A stretch of 35,428 bases of DNA from NCBI GenBank assembly GCA_027459705.1, contig DAIDHM010000085.1, forward strand, positions 1-35,428, written 5' to 3'. The notes under the pieces are model-generated. The model saw nothing but the letters and a program-made list of their open reading frames with translations, was not told the DNA's origin and searched no databases. The position numbers and the translations under genes are program-made. Numbering within the stretch: position 1 is the stretch's first letter; each line of letters opens with the position of its first letter. This document shows positions 1-10,082 of this stretch, in pieces. The DNA comes from Ktedonobacteria bacterium (GTDB taxonomy: Bacteria; Chloroflexota; Ktedonobacteria; Ktedonobacterales; JACDGC01).

Positions 1-3000
1 CTGATCCTCACTGGCGCCATCGAAGACTGAGGTCCCTACCTTGATACCCATCGCTTCGGCAGCCCAACCCAGGTGAGTCTCCATGATCTGGCCGATATTC
101 ATACGATGCGGCACACCCAACGGATTCAGAATGATATCGACTGGCGTGCCATCGGGCAGATAGGGCATATCTTCGATAGGCAGCACGCGACTGATGACAC
201 CCTTGTTGCCATGACGGCCGGCCATCTTGTCGCCCGCGCCGATCTTGCGCTTCTGCGCGATGCTCACGCGCACAATCTGATTGACGCCAGGGGGCAACTC
301 ATCGTTATTGTCGCGAGAGAAGACCTTGACCTCGACCACCTTACCGTGCTCACCATGTGGCACGCGCAAAGAGGTATCCTTCACCTCACGCGCCTTCTCG
401 CCAAAGATCGCGCGCAACAGCTTCTCTTCAGCCGTCAACTCCGTCTCGCCCTTAGGGGTAATTTTCCCAACCAGGATATCGCCCGGCCCCACCTGTGCAC
501 CAACGTAGATGATGCCGCGCTCATCCAGGTTCCGCAGTCCATCTTCGCCAACGTTGGGAATATCGCGGGTAATCTCTTCCTGACCAAGTTTGGTCTCACG
601 TGCATCCGTCTCATGTTTCTCGATATGGATGCTCGTGAAGAAATCCTCGCGGACGATCTTCTCGCTGATCAGGATGGCGTCCTCATAGTTGCCGCCTTCC
701 CACGCCATGAAGGCCACCAGGATGTTCTGCCCCAGCGCAAGTTCACCATTCTCTGTCGATGAGCTGTCCGCGATCGGATCGCCACGTGTGATGCGGTCTC
801 CCTTGTTGACGATCGGGCGCTGATTGATGCAGGTACCCTGGTTCGATCGAATGAACTTGCGGAGCCGGTGGCTAAACAACGCCCCCTGATCGTCCATGAT
901 GACAATCTCGCGCGCCGTGCAGCTCACGACCTCGCCACTGGCCTTCGCCAGAACCACCTGGCCAGAATCCAACGCCACCTGGCGTTCGATACCCGTTCCT
1001 ACTATTGGGGACTGTGGACGCAAGAGCGGCACTGCCTGGCGTTGCATGTTGGCGCCCATCAGTGCGCGGTTCACGTCATCATGCTCCAGGAACGGAATCA
1101 AAGCCGCCGCGACACTCACCATCTGCGACGGTGAGATATCCATGTACTCTACACGGTCGGTTGAAGTCTCGACGAACTCGCCGAGATGACGGCCCGTGAC
1201 GCGTTCCGCCGAGAAATGGTTATCGGCGTCGAGCGGCGCATTGGCCTGCGCAAGCGTGAAACGCTCCTCGTCATCGGCCGTCAGATATTCCACCTCCAGT
1301 GAGATCCACGGCACGATTGCCACTTCGCGTACGGCGCCTGTCTCCGTCAAGGCCGCGGATCGCAGACGATCCAGCCAGGGCTGATCGATGCGGGTCCCTG
1401 CAGGAAGCACCTCCGCCACGGCGGTGGTATTGGACTTCGCACCAGCACTGGCACCATCACCCAGTCTGAACTCACGGCGCACCACACGTCCCAGCAATCG
1501 CGGATCATCCGCTGCCAGACTATGGTAGACACGACGATAGGGTGTCTCGATGAATCCATAGGGATTGATCGTCGAGAACGTTGCCATGTTTCCAATCAAG
1601 CCGATGTTGGGACCCTCAGGGGTCTCGATCGGGCAGATGCGGCCATAGTGCGAACTGTGCACATCGCGCACCTCAAAACCCGCACGTTCACGCGAGAGGC
1701 CACCGGGACCCAGCGCGGAAAGCCGACGCTTGTGACCTATCTCCGCCAGGGGATTGGTCTGGTCCATGAATTGCGATAACTGGCTGCCACCGAAGAACTC
1801 TTTCATCGCCGCAACCACGGGCCGAATATTGATCAACTGGTTAGGCGAAACCTGGCCCGGATCCTGCACCACCGAGATACGTTCGCGCACCACACGTTCC
1901 ATACGCATCAAACCGACACGGAACTGCTGCTGGATCAACTCACCGACGCTACGGACACGGCGATTACCGAGATGGTCAATATCATCTGGGCGCCCTTTGC
2001 CGTTATTCAGGTTGATCAGGTGGGTGACAATCGCAACCATATCGACGCGCGACAACGTACGCACGGTCTGGGGAATACTCGTCTGCAGCTTGCGATTAAG
2101 CTTGTATCTGCCGACATTTCCCAGATCATAGCGACGTGGGTGGTAAAACAGTGTATAGACCAACTGGCGAGCATTTTCCAGATTCGCTGGATCGCCCGGC
2201 CGCAATTTTTTATACACTTCCATCAACGCATCTTCCGGCGTGCGGATGGGATCTTTATCAAGGGTCAACTGAATGAACGCATGTGGACCAGTATCCACTT
2301 CAGCGAACGCCGCCAGCAGACCATCATCAGTGCGCATATCTGGCAGATTGGGCACCTGCCATGGGTCTCGGTCGCCAATCGCCGCCATCGCACGCAACAA
2401 CGTCGTAATCGGAATTTTACGTTTGCGGTCGATCTTCACGGCGATCAGATGTTTCGCGCTGGTCTCGAATTCGAGCCAGGCACCGCGATTTGGAATCACT
2501 TTGGCCGCAAACAGTCCCTGCCCGGTGGCGTCTTCTTCTTGCGTGAAGTAGGCACCAGGAGAGCGCACCAACTGACTCACCACCACACGCTCGGCGCCAT
2601 TGATGATGAAGGTGCCATCGTGCGTCATGAGCGGGAAATCGCCCATGAAGATGTCCTTCTCAACAATCTGCCCACTCTCTTTATTGATGAGCCGGGCTTT
2701 AATTGTGAGGGGCGCGGCATAGGTCGCATCGCGATCGCGACATTCTTCTTCGTCGTATTTTGGCGTCCCGAAAGGTTCATCGGGCACGATGAATTCAAGT
2801 TTGAGGCTCTTGTTCGTGAAATCCTCGATCGGCGAGATCTCAGCAAACAGTTCTCGCAGACCTTCGCGCTGAAACCAGGCAAATGAATCCAGCTGAACCT
2901 GGATCATGTTGGGCATATGGAGGATGGACGGTATGCGAGCGTAGCTCACACGCCCCGTCGGATTCTCGTGCGTGACAGTCGCATGCATCCCGTTCCCATT

Positions 3001-3093
3001 GAACGAGTCCTTCGCTGTGCCAGTAAACGATGCGGATGGTCCGCTGTCGGCAGATGCTCCGCTACCGCCAGTACGATCAGTACCAATGACCAT
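1..3093 (-). CDS. rpoB: RNA polymerase beta subunit, N-terminal 1031 residues (3' end outside window)
   Basis: Beta subunit of DNA-directed RNA polymerase. The minus-strand frame is open from an ATG at 3093 to the window edge, so the stop and roughly the last 10-15% are missing. A GAGGAGAAA Shine-Dalgarno precedes the ATG. Recognisable blocks include the early beta-lobe motif [18 protein letters not shown], the rifampicin region near residues 430-500 ([17 protein letters not shown], then [12 protein letters not shown] and [13 protein letters not shown]), and near the edge the active-site-side blocks [15 protein letters not shown] and [19 protein letters not shown]. The Asp, His and Ser positions whose mutation gives rifampicin resistance in other bacteria are present, so the enzyme looks rifampicin-sensitive by sequence. 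The usual upstream neighbours rplJ and rplL are absent; a long non-coding stretch precedes the gene. rpoC would be expected just off the window. Confidence 0.98.
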   Translation of the reverse strand, partial: MVIGTDRTGGSGASADSGPSASFTGTAKDSFNGNGMHATVTHENPTGRVSYARIPSILHMPNMIQVQLDSFAWFQREGLRELFAEISPIEDFTNKSLKLEFIVPDEPFGTPKYDEEECRDRDATYAAPLTIKARLINKESGQIVEKDIFMGDFPLMTHDGTFIINGAERVVVSQLVRSPGAYFTQEEDATGQGLFAAKVIPNRGAWLEFETSAKHLIAVKIDRKRKIPITTLLRAMAAIGDRDPWQVPNLPDMRTDDGLLAAFAEVDTGPHAFIQLTLDKDPIRTPEDALMEVYKKLRPGDPANLENARQLVYTLFYHPRRYDLGNVGRYKLNRKLQTSIPQTVRTLSRVDMVAIVTHLINLNNGKGRPDDIDHLGNRRVRSVGELIQQQFRVGLMRMERVVRERISVVQDPGQVSPNQLINIRPVVAAMKEFFGGSQLSQFMDQTNPLAEIGHKRRLSALGPGGLSRERAGFEVRDVHSSHYGRICPIETPEGPNIGLIGNMATFSTINPYGFIETPYRRVYHSLAADDPRLLGRVVRREFRLGDGASAGAKSNTTAVAEVLPAGTRIDQPWLDRLRSAALTETGAVREVAIVPWISLEVEYLTADDEERFTLAQANAPLDADNHFSAERVTGRHLGEFVETSTDRVEYMDISPSQMVSVAAALIPFLEHDDVNRALMGANMQRQAVPLLRPQSPIVGTGIERQVALDSGQVVLAKASGEVVSCTAREIVIMDDQGALFSHRLRKFIRSNQGTCINQRPIVNKGDRITRGDPIADSSSTENGELALGQNILVAFMAWEGGNYEDAILISEKIVREDFFTSIHIEKHETDARETKLGQEEITRDIPNVGEDGLRNLDERGIIYVGAQVGPGDILVGKITPKGETELTAEEKLLRAIFGEKAREVKDTSLRVPHGEHGKVVEVKVFSRDNNDELPPGVNQIVRVSIAQKRKIGAGDKMAGRHGNKGVISRVLPIEDMPYLPDGTPVDIILNPLGVPHRMNIGQIMETHLGWAAEAMGIKVGTSVFDGASEDQ

Positions 3094-4234
3094 GCGTCAG
3101 TTTCTCCTCTCGTCGTATGTCGGTACGACGTGGGTACGACGTGTTCCAGCAATGTTCGATGTCCATGGTGACGGGGTAATTTTCCTGAGATCCGGGTAGC
3201 TCGGTGCCTCCAGGTGACCCGCGGCCACCAGGTGGTCCGTTGCCAGTGGGTGGCCTGCCTCGCGGCGCAGTCGGTTGCTGGGATCCGACAGACGCGCATC
3301 AACGATATGGCAAGCGGCGCGAAACTGTTAAAGTAGACGCCAACCCACGAGAGACCTCACCCTGGTTCAGGCGTAGCTTCTGGAATCGTCGCCCTCCTTT
3401 CACTGATTGGACCTGTGTTGACCACAATAGAAAGAATCACGAGAAATCCAATACCTGTCGATCTGTGGCGTCTGGAGAAAGAATTCTTGGCCTGCCACAT
3501 GCGTTACAGTCCGCTGACTTCAGCCCGATGTAAACCGGGCGCCTGGTCGGATGCGCCAGTCCAGGGCTGCTCACATCGCACATAACGGGCGCTCTGGTGG
3601 ACCGGGACAAAACGCCAGGCCAGTGGAAAGACACTTGACGCTGTTGCCAGCATCGGTAGCTACTGCGCAAGGTGGTGTGCCGTTCATCCGGGTGTCGCGT
3701 GCCAGGCGGCCCATAACCAGCCCGGTAACGACCCGATTCCACACTCTGGAAAAAATCTTGCGATAAATCTCACGCTCCCCTGTCGCAGGTTATCCTTGAC
3801 CACTTGACTGTAAGGACAAGAGAATGACTTCAATGATTGTGTTCATCCGTCCTGGGGGCGGATGGCTTGCTGCCCTTCGCCAGTTTGACGCGGCACCCTC
3901 ACTCGCCTTTAGGACGCCACTATATATTCTTGGGAACGATGTGCGCTGAACGCTTCCTCTCATGGTGCGCAAAAGTTATGCCACAAACCACGAAAAATTG
4001 ACTATGCCCATCAGATTGATGTGTATCTCCTGGAACTCAATCTTATGGTTAGTCTTCACGTTGGGGATTCTCGCAGGTTGTTGTTGGCACCGAACCGTCC
4101 GCCTCTCGGCTCTCGCCCCCATTGAATAGTGACTGTATGCTTAACGTGGACGCTACGAAATCGCTGACGTTTTGCACGACCATTGTCAGCGGCAAGAGCA
4201 GCATCGCTCTTTCGATTTTGCCTTAGAGAATGAT
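3094..4234 (-). other. rpoB leader / intergenic region, no convincing gene
   Basis: About 1.1 kb between rpoB and the nearest candidate promoter. Short open frames occur on both strands, but none has a good ribosome binding site or protein-like composition. Near rpoB (3110-3290) there are short imperfect direct repeats such as GGTACGACGTG in tandem and several GGTGG/CCACC words. A small hairpin (CATCCG/CGGATG) lies near 3845-3862. If the promoter at 4235-4263 drives rpoB, this is an unusually long 5' untranslated region; a weaker internal promoter-like pair (TTGGAT, 16 nt, TATTGT, around 3417-3444) could shorten it. Confidence 0.5.
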
Positions 4235-4263
4235 ATCGTACCATGAATTCATCACTCTGTCAA
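4235..4263 (-). promoter_or_regulatory. Candidate sigma70-type promoter facing rpoB
   Basis: On the minus strand a perfect -35 TTGACA (4258-4263) is followed by a 17-nt spacer and the -10 hexamer TACGAT (4235-4240). It lies just after the terminator-like hairpin of the upstream oxidoreductase gene, which fits the start of a new transcription unit. It is about 1.1 kb from the rpoB start codon. Confidence 0.5.
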
Positions 4264-4351
4264 GGGTATATGGCACGATATTTGCACTACATTGGGAGAG
4301 GTCGAAGGAATTCGCCGGACCCAAAAGTCCTCCCTCCCCTCTGATGCCTGT

Positions 4352-4385
4352 AGACGCCACCCACATCTCCCTTTGGGCGGCGTCT
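4352..4385 (-). terminator. Terminator-like hairpin after the FAD oxidoreductase gene
   Basis: Eleven-bp stem (4352-4362 with 4375-4385) with one G-U pair when read on the minus strand and a 12-nt loop. It is 53 nt past the stop codon of the minus-strand gene. No clear U-tract follows, so termination is inferred from position and stem strength. Confidence 0.4.
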
Positions 4386-4437
4386 TTGGCCAGTGCTCGG
4401 TAGCCGTCGGAATCATTCCCTGAACTGGAGGCGATCT

Positions 4438-5862
4438 TCAGACCTGTGGTGGTGCGCTACGCTCGTCGGGTGGTGGCGGCCCCACCAACCAGTGCATCGC
4501 TCGACGGCGACCGGGGATCGCATGGGCAGGCAATGGATCCATCATGCCAGGGAGCGCACGATCGAGCGCTGCAAGCATATCATTCACGCTCTGCGCCACT
4601 CCCTCGACCATCAAATATCCCGATGGCTTGACGGCATCACCTACCAGGTATAGGCCGCGCGCGGTCGTCTCTGGAAGGCTGTCCCGCCCCTGGATCGCGC
4701 GGTTGACCGGCCAGGCATCATGGTATTGTCCCATCGTTAAGACGCGCCACCTATCGCCCTCCCCCGGACCCAGCACGTTTGCCAGATCTGCCCGGGCGTG
4801 CGCGCGCGCCTCGGCAATGCTCTCGTGATCTGGTCGCCAGAGTTGGTGGGTGATGATCAAATGCTGGCCAGGGGGAGCTAGCGAACGATCGCTATTACTG
4901 GGTTGCACAATACCTGCGATGCGTTCGGTATCCAGGCAGTAGAGGATACCCTGGTGATCAATGAGACTGTTTTCACTGAGGATGTGCGTTTTCAGGCCAG
5001 TGGCGACTGCTTTGAACGGGGACGCGATGCTGTCCGGTCCGGTTGCTGTGGCGGGCATGAGTTGGGCAGTGGCCGCTGGTCCGATATCACTCACCAGCAG
5101 CGTCGTCTGCAATTCCCATGTTGCGCCACTCATGCGGTCAATTCCGGTGACACCCGTGACAGCGCCAGCATGTGTCTGAATCGCGTGGGCTTCCTGGCTC
5201 AGTAGGAGATCGACTCCCGCGGCCTGCAATCGATCTGCAAGCGCATTGGCCACGGCAGCACAACCACCAGCAACGATGCCCGGCGGCCCGTAGCGCAGCA
5301 TGTTCTTCAGAATTGCGGCAACCTCGGTATAGGCAACTTGATCAAGATCGACACTGAGGGTGAAATGGGCCACACGCTCGAAGAATAGCACCATCTCGCG
5401 ATGAGACGCGCGTGTTATTCCCTGAGTTATCAGCCATTGGGCGAACGTCAGGTCGGTCTCGGCCGCGCGCGGAGGCCGCAATAGAATGGCATATCCCAGC
5501 CGGACCAGTTCCGGAAACTGACGCGGCCCGACAACCCGCGCCAATCCGATCAGAGACCGCGCCCGCACCTGGCGTCCATGAACCAGGAAGGATCCGAAGA
5601 CTTCGGCGTCATGAATCGCGTGAGGAATTTTCAGGTCGCGCAACATAGCCGCGACGATGCCATTCGTCCCGAAGGGCAGCATGTGGACAGCGCCGGTCGA
5701 AACCTGCGCGCCCTGAAAAGTTTTGGCGGTGAAGCGACCACCGACATGGTCCAGCCGTTCGATAACCGCCACGCGCTGCCCGCGTCGCGCCAACCTTGCG
5801 GCAGCCAACAATCCTCCCAGTCCGGCGCCAAGGACGACTGCATCATATCTCTGTGTTGTCAT
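4438..5862 (-). CDS. FAD-dependent oxidoreductase, phytoene desaturase (CrtI)-like
   Basis: Probably a flavin amine-oxidase/CrtI-fold oxidoreductase of 474 residues. The N-terminus has the Rossmann dinucleotide-binding signature VVLGAGLGGLLAAARLARRG followed by VAVIERLDHVGGR, which binds FAD. The C-terminus has the usual FAD-closing block GLYLVGDAVKPSGYLMVEG. The substrate cannot be read from sequence; carotenoid desaturation or isomerisation, or a related isoprenoid step, is possible, but no other carotenoid gene is nearby. The start is taken at the ATG at 5862, which places the nucleotide-binding strand at the very N-terminus. An ATG at 5877 would add five residues; neither has a strong Shine-Dalgarno. 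The gene begins about 40 nt after the stop of the hydrolase, so the two are probably co-transcribed. Confidence 0.85.
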   Translation of the reverse strand: MTTQRYDAVVLGAGLGGLLAAARLARRGQRVAVIERLDHVGGRFTAKTFQGAQVSTGAVHMLPFGTNGIVAAMLRDLKIPHAIHDAEVFGSFLVHGRQVRARSLIGLARVVGPRQFPELVRLGYAILLRPPRAAETDLTFAQWLITQGITRASHREMVLFFERVAHFTLSVDLDQVAYTEVAAILKNMLRYGPPGIVAGGCAAVANALADRLQAAGVDLLLSQEAHAIQTHAGAVTGVTGIDRMSGATWELQTTLLVSDIGPAATAQLMPATATGPDSIASPFKAVATGLKTHILSENSLIDHQGILYCLDTERIAGIVQPSNSDRSLAPPGQHLIITHQLWRPDHESIAEARAHARADLANVLGPGEGDRWRVLTMGQYHDAWPVNRAIQGRDSLPETTARGLYLVGDAVKPSGYLMVEGVAQSVNDMLAALDRALPGMMDPLPAHAIPGRRRAMHWLVGPPPPDERSAPPQV

Positions 5863-5901
5863 TATACCCGAAATCATAGCATATCGATCGAGCGCGATGC
5901 G

Positions 5902-6984
5902 CTAGGCCGGGCGGCGATAGCGCAGAACTCGCCGTCGACCTCGCGCCCCCAGTAGCAAGCCCAACCCCGCTGGGACGGTCATCGCCAGCGCGGCGGGAGC
6001 CAGCCGACGGATGCGTTCCTGGCGCATGACACGACGAACGCGTTGTGGCAGGCTCACCATATCCGGCGGCCATTCCTCGGCCTGCAGAAAGCGCAGCACT
6101 AGTTCATTGAATTCAGCAGGCGCTTCGATCTGCGGACGATGGAAGCAGCGATCCAACACCTCCAGATGCGCGGATGGGATGATACTCGCGGCATGCAGTC
6201 CATGCTCAATGGGGATCGTGCGATCGCGTGCGCCCCAGATCAACAGGACGGGGACGTGGATATCCCCCAGATGATCGAGAGCACTCTGGCGCTGGCCGCC
6301 GAGATCAGCGACATTGCGTAAAATACTCAAGAAGGCATAGCGCGCGCCAGGATCACGCAGACGGTCCAGCACGGTCATGATCTGTTGCTCTTCGGTGCTG
6401 ACCTGGAGGCGGCGCAGACGACGCTGCTCCATCGCGCGGCTGGCGGCAGCCACACGGAAGCGAGGCTGGCTTAACGCTCCGAGAACCCCATGCGCACCTG
6501 GCAGGGTGCTCATCCGCAATAGCCAGTGTACCTGGCGTCCCATGCCACCACTGTCTACGAGCACAACGCGGGCGATGCGCGTTGGGATATTCGTATAGAC
6601 CTGCAACGCCACACCCCCGCCAAGCGAATGGCCGATCAAGGCCACCTCGCGCAGGTCCAGTGTCTCCATGGCCTCCGTGATCGTGGCCGCCAGGCGTTCA
6701 ACCGTATATTCGACGCGAGGTTTATCAGACTCACCACAACCCAGCAGATCGAACGCATACACAGTGTAGTGTTTGGTCAGAACTGGAAGTGTGTAGCGCC
6801 AGGCATAACTACAGGCACCCAGGCCATGGAGCAGCACGACGGTCGGACCGCTCCCACCACGCACATAACTGATACGCGTGTCGCCAAGCATCACGAAGTG
6901 ACGTGTCAACTCCAGAGAAGGCGCCGGCCAATCTACTGGCGCTTCCTCAACAATAGGCAATTCTGGGAACGGGTTCTCCCGCAT
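5902..6984 (-). CDS. Alpha/beta-fold hydrolase
   Basis: Alpha/beta hydrolase of 360 residues. An oxyanion-hole motif LLHGLG (about residues 51-56), the nucleophile elbow GHSLGGG with Ser120, an acid at Asp254 (WGARDRTIP) and a candidate His282 make a complete catalytic triad. The best match is to the small-molecule esterase/C-C hydrolase type rather than to a peptidase. The C-terminal 35 residues are unusual: a short hydrophobic stretch (about 340-350) flanked by arginines, which might associate with membrane. The start at 6984 is chosen because TGAGGAGGGA lies just upstream; an in-frame ATG at 7026 lacks such a site. It is followed by the FAD oxidoreductase in the same direction, suggesting a two-gene operon with a shared lipid or isoprenoid substrate (inference). 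Confidence 0.88.
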   Translation of the reverse strand: MRENPFPELPIVEEAPVDWPAPSLELTRHFVMLGDTRISYVRGGSGPTVVLLHGLGACSYAWRYTLPVLTKHYTVYAFDLLGCGESDKPRVEYTVERLAATITEAMETLDLREVALIGHSLGGGVALQVYTNIPTRIARVVLVDSGGMGRQVHWLLRMSTLPGAHGVLGALSQPRFRVAAASRAMEQRRLRRLQVSTEEQQIMTVLDRLRDPGARYAFLSILRNVADLGGQRQSALDHLGDIHVPVLLIWGARDRTIPIEHGLHAASIIPSAHLEVLDRCFHRPQIEAPAEFNELVLRFLQAEEWPPDMVSLPQRVRRVMRQERIRRLAPAALAMTVPAGLGLLLGARGRRRVLRYRRPA

Positions 6985-7072
6985 CGTGAGTCCCTCCTCA
7001 AATGATACTGGGCTGCCCGCGTCCATACTTACGCTTGTGCGAGCACGCTACTCGCCAGATACATTATTGTAT

Positions 7073-7100
7073 ATTATACAGACCTAACGTTGAGATGCAA
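7073..7100 (-). promoter_or_regulatory. Promoter for the hydrolase/oxidoreductase operon
   Basis: Perfect -10 TATAAT (7073-7078 on the minus strand), 16-nt spacer and a weak -35 TTGCAT (7095-7100). The predicted transcript starts about 80 nt before the ATG at 6984. This would exclude little of the leader and is divergent from the promoter of the LLM oxidoreductase. Confidence 0.5.
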
Positions 7101-7173
7101 CGTATGGCAAAGGCTGCCAGTATGTCCTTTTTCCTTCACATATCCGTCTTCTCCGCGCTCCTCGCTTTGAAAG

Positions 7174-7204
7174 TTGCAAAGCAGTGGGTGATTGAACCTA
7201 TAAT
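7174..7204 (+). promoter_or_regulatory. Promoter for the F420-dependent oxidoreductase
   Basis: Perfect -10 TATAAT at 7199-7204 with a -35-like TTGCAA at 7174-7179 (spacer 19 nt, longer than ideal). It lies about 40 nt upstream of the ATG at 7243, with AGGAG at 7227-7231 between them. Confidence 0.5.
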
Positions 7205-7242
7205 GAGGTAGACCCCATTCAACCTCAGGAGAAGAAATATTC

Positions 7243-8223
7243 ATGGCGATGCGTTACGGCGTCTTCGTGCCACAGGGGTGGCGCATGGATCTGGTCGACA
7301 TCAAGGATCCCGTCGCACAGTATGAGGCGATGACGAATGTCGCCCATACAGCGGATGCTCTCGAGATCTTTGACTCCATCTGGTTATATGACCATTTTCA
7401 CACCGTCCCTACCCCGACCGCGAATTCAGTTTTCGAATGCTGGACGACGACTGCCGCATTGACCCGCGATACGAAGCGCGTCAAGGTTGGCCAGATGGTC
7501 ACTTGCAATGGCTACCGCAACCCTTCACTCCTGGCGAAGATGGCCTCGACCGTCGACGTCATGAGCCATGGTCGGCTCTATTGTGGTCTGGGCGCTGGTT
7601 GGTATGAGCATGAGTGGCTGGCGTATGGCTATGGCTTCCCCGAGACCCGTGAACGTATGCGCGCGTTCCGCGAGGCGGTCGAAATCGTCTCAAAAATGTG
7701 GACTGAGGACCAGCCAACATTCAAGGGTGAATATTACTCGATCACAGCGCCCTACAACGAGCCTAAAACCGCGCGCCAACCCCATCCATCTCTCTGGATC
7801 GGCGGTGGCGGCGAGCAGGTGACGCTGAAATTGGTGGCGAAATATGGTGACGCTTGCAATGTTGGCGGCGATACTGCGACCATCAAGCATAAGCTAGAGG
7901 TCTTGCGCGGCCACTGCGAGAAGATCGGCCGACCATACGAAGAGATCACGCGTTCCACGCAACTCGGTAATCTCTTCATCGTCCATGAGGGCGAAGACGC
8001 GCGCGCGTTGATCGAGCCGGTTGCCAAGACCCAGGGCCTAACCTATGAAGAGTTTGTACCCCGTGCCCAAATTGGGACACCCCAACAGATCGCGGAGAAG
8101 ATCCGTGAGATGGCGGATGTGGGCATTGATTACATTATTACGTACTTCCCCCGTGCGGCATATGATCATGAGCAGCTCTATCGTTTTGCAAACGAAGTCG
8201 CGCCACTTGTGAGCGACCTGTAA
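7243..8223 (+). CDS. LLM-class F420-dependent oxidoreductase
   Basis: Luciferase-like (beta/alpha)8-barrel oxidoreductase of 326 residues, close in pattern to the F420-dependent subfamily TIGR03560 (Rv1855c-like). Typical blocks are MRYGVFVPQGW at the N-terminus, DSIWLYDHFHT near residue 45, VMSHGRLYCGLGAGWYEHE near residue 107 and LWIGGGGEQVTLKLVAKYGDACNVGG near residue 185. The family transfers hydride from reduced cofactor F420 to an unknown substrate. An AGGAG Shine-Dalgarno precedes the ATG. The genes for the F420 chromophore (cofG, cofH) are a few hundred bases downstream on the same strand, which strongly supports F420 rather than FMN as cofactor. Confidence 0.92.
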   Translation: MAMRYGVFVPQGWRMDLVDIKDPVAQYEAMTNVAHTADALEIFDSIWLYDHFHTVPTPTANSVFECWTTTAALTRDTKRVKVGQMVTCNGYRNPSLLAKMASTVDVMSHGRLYCGLGAGWYEHEWLAYGYGFPETRERMRAFREAVEIVSKMWTEDQPTFKGEYYSITAPYNEPKTARQPHPSLWIGGGGEQVTLKLVAKYGDACNVGGDTATIKHKLEVLRGHCEKIGRPYEEITRSTQLGNLFIVHEGEDARALIEPVAKTQGLTYEEFVPRAQIGTPQQIAEKIREMADVGIDYIITYFPRAAYDHEQLYRFANEVAPLVSDL

Positions 8224-8527
8224 CGCTACACCAAAGGTAAGGCGTTCTGAGTATCTCTAGGCCGGACGGTAGAGAGCGGCAAGCGCAGTGCCGTCCGGCA
8301 CGCCCCCTCGCATCAATGCAGATGCTGAGAGTTAACCAGATCGAGTATCCATGTTCCGGCCACTGTCTGGGCAATCCACGACCGCGTTGGCCTTGAGATC
8401 GCGCTATCGGTGCGCGTAGGCTCATGCTCCGCATCATCAATCGTTGGCGATCGATCGCGCGGAGCGGCCAGAGAATGAGCGGCGGGACCATCCGCACAAT
8501 GCGGATCCATTGCGAATAGGAAGACAG
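8224..8527 (+). other. Intergenic region with a 9-bp hairpin at 8261-8299
   Basis: About 300 nt without a supported gene. The only clear structure is a perfect inverted repeat GCCGGACGG/CCGTCCGGC (8261-8269 and 8291-8299) with a 21-nt loop, starting 37 nt after the LLM oxidoreductase stop. It could end or attenuate transcription, but has no U-tract. Confidence 0.4.
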
Positions 8528-8818
8528 ATGCAACCGGAAGACCATTCCCAATCAACACCGAACCTCCAAAATCCCCCACAAGCGGAGAATGAGGCAGAGG
8601 TTCTGGGCGGTGCCCTCCGCATCGCCGCGTTCGGCTGCATTCCAATGATCGTCATCATCATCGGTATCGTACTGGTGACGAGTGGCTCCTTGCGCGCGAT
8701 CGCCCAGGGGGTCAACGACTTTCTCTTCTCATTAGGTGGCCTCCCGCTCGTCCTTGTCATCGTCGGCGCGTTCATGGCGGTCGCGGCTATTGGCAGCCGC
8801 GTCACGCGCCAGAGGTGA
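8528..8818 (+). CDS. Small membrane protein, two predicted transmembrane segments
   Basis: 96-residue protein not recognised by family. The first 35 residues are polar and rich in Gln, Asn, Pro and Glu. Two hydrophobic segments follow: one centred on IPMIVIIIGIVLVTSG (about residues 43-58) and a second on LPLVLVIVGAFMAVAAI (about 72-90), ending in a short basic tail. The ATG at 8528 is preceded by AGGAAGA; longer in-frame extensions run into unlikely sequence. It sits between the F420 oxidoreductase and cofG on the same strand and ends about 55 nt before cofG, so it may be part of that operon. Function unknown. Confidence 0.65.
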   Translation: MQPEDHSQSTPNLQNPPQAENEAEVLGGALRIAAFGCIPMIVIIIGIVLVTSGSLRAIAQGVNDFLFSLGGLPLVLVIVGAFMAVAAIGSRVTRQR

Positions 8819-8876
8819 ACGAAGCACCGCGTCGGCACTGCCCCTGGGGCGGAGAGGGATAACATACATCGTGACC

Positions 8877-10082
8877 ATGACATTCACCAGCGCGGACAGT
8901 GAGGCGCTGGCAGCGGCGGCGTTGGGGGGCGGTCTGCCCGCGGAGAGTGCCAGGCGGCTGATCCGCGCGGAGGACGCCGATCTGGCCGCCCTATTGGCGG
9001 CGGCCAGCACCCTGCGCGATCGCCGTACCGGGCGGACTATTACCTATTCGCGCAAAGTTTTCATCCCCTTGACGAATCTCTGCCGCGACACCTGCGGCTA
9101 TTGCACTTTCGTCCGCCAGCCACGGGATCCGCTGGCAAAGACGCTGATGCCTGAGGAGGTACTGGCGATCGCGCGCGCCGGGCAGGCGGCGGGTTGCAAA
9201 GAAGCGCTCTTCAGCCTGGGTGACAAACCCGAATTGAAATATGCTACGTACCGGACGCACCTCAATCATCTGGGCTACACCACGACGCTGGCCTATCTCC
9301 ACGATATGGCGGAACTGGTCTTTCGCGAGACGGGGCTGTTGCCACACCTCAATCCGGGTGTAATGACCGCCGAAGATATCGCCATGTTGCGGCCTGTCGC
9401 CGTCAGCATGGGCATTATGTTGGAGGGCATCAGCCCGGCATTGCTGGCGAAAGGCGGCGCGCATCGCGGCTCACCTGACAAGACGCCCGCGGTGCGCCTG
9501 GCGACGCTGGCCGCCGCTGGTGAGCAGCGCGTGCCCTTCACCACAGGCATCTTGATCGGCATTGGTGAAGCGCCAGAGGAGCGCGTGGATGCTTTGCTGG
9601 CCATTCGCGACCTGCACCAGCGCTATGGGCATATCCAGGAGGTCATCATCCAGAATTTTCGCGCCAAGCCCGACATCCGCATGCGCGACTGGCCAGAACC
9701 CGGACCGCTGGAGATGCTGCGCACGATCGCCGTCGCGCGACTGATCTTTGGTGACGCTATCGATGTCCAGGCGCCACCCAATCTGGCGCTGACCGATCTG
9801 GAGCGCTATCTGTCGTCCGGCCTAAACGACTGGGGCGGCATCTCACCCGTCACCCGCGACCACATCAATCCCGAGCGCGCCTGGCCCGATCTGGACCGCC
9901 TGCGCGAGCAGATGGTCGCGACGGGCTACACGTTGCGTGAGCGCCTGGGGATCTATCCCCACTATCTCCAGGATCCCGAACATTGGCTCGACCCCACGCT
10001 TCAGGGCGCAGTCGCGCGCCTGACCGACGCGACCGGGCTGGTCCACGCCAATTTTGAAATTCGCCAGAAGGAGCACCAGTAA
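8877..10082 (+). CDS. cofG: FO synthase subunit 1 (7,8-didemethyl-8-hydroxy-5-deazariboflavin synthase CofG)
   Basis: Radical SAM enzyme that acts with CofH to form FO, the deazaflavin core of coenzyme F420. The [4Fe-4S] cluster motif is CRDTCGYC with cysteines at residues 69, 73 and 76, preceded by TYSRKVFIPLTNL. Family blocks ALFSLGDKPE, YLHDMAELVFRETGLLPHLNPG, HRGSPDK and IIQNFRAKP follow. The C-terminus contains LNDWGGISPVTRDHINPE, typical of this family. Length is 401 residues. The start is uncertain: ATG at 8877 or GTG at 8871, both after GGAGAGGG at 8851; the longer frame starting at 8736 would overlap the upstream gene and is unlikely. The stop overlaps the cofH start by one base, so the two subunits are translationally coupled. 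In actinobacteria the two are fused as FbiC; here they are separate. Confidence 0.95.
   Translation: MTFTSADSEALAAAALGGGLPAESARRLIRAEDADLAALLAAASTLRDRRTGRTITYSRKVFIPLTNLCRDTCGYCTFVRQPRDPLAKTLMPEEVLAIARAGQAAGCKEALFSLGDKPELKYATYRTHLNHLGYTTTLAYLHDMAELVFRETGLLPHLNPGVMTAEDIAMLRPVAVSMGIMLEGISPALLAKGGAHRGSPDKTPAVRLATLAAAGEQRVPFTTGILIGIGEAPEERVDALLAIRDLHQRYGHIQEVIIQNFRAKPDIRMRDWPEPGPLEMLRTIAVARLIFGDAIDVQAPPNLALTDLERYLSSGLNDWGGISPVTRDHINPERAWPDLDRLREQMVATGYTLRERLGIYPHYLQDPEHWLDPTLQGAVARLTDATGLVHANFEIRQKEHQ

Noticed and set aside
73-2886. Long plus-strand open frames, including one of 304 codons
   Set aside because: They are antisense to rpoB, whose minus-strand frame has conserved motifs throughout. 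The RpoB frame is simply cut by the window edge.
3204-3766. Several 70-110 codon frames in the rpoB upstream region
   Set aside because: Overlapping on both strands, no ribosome sites, composition unlike neighbouring proteins.
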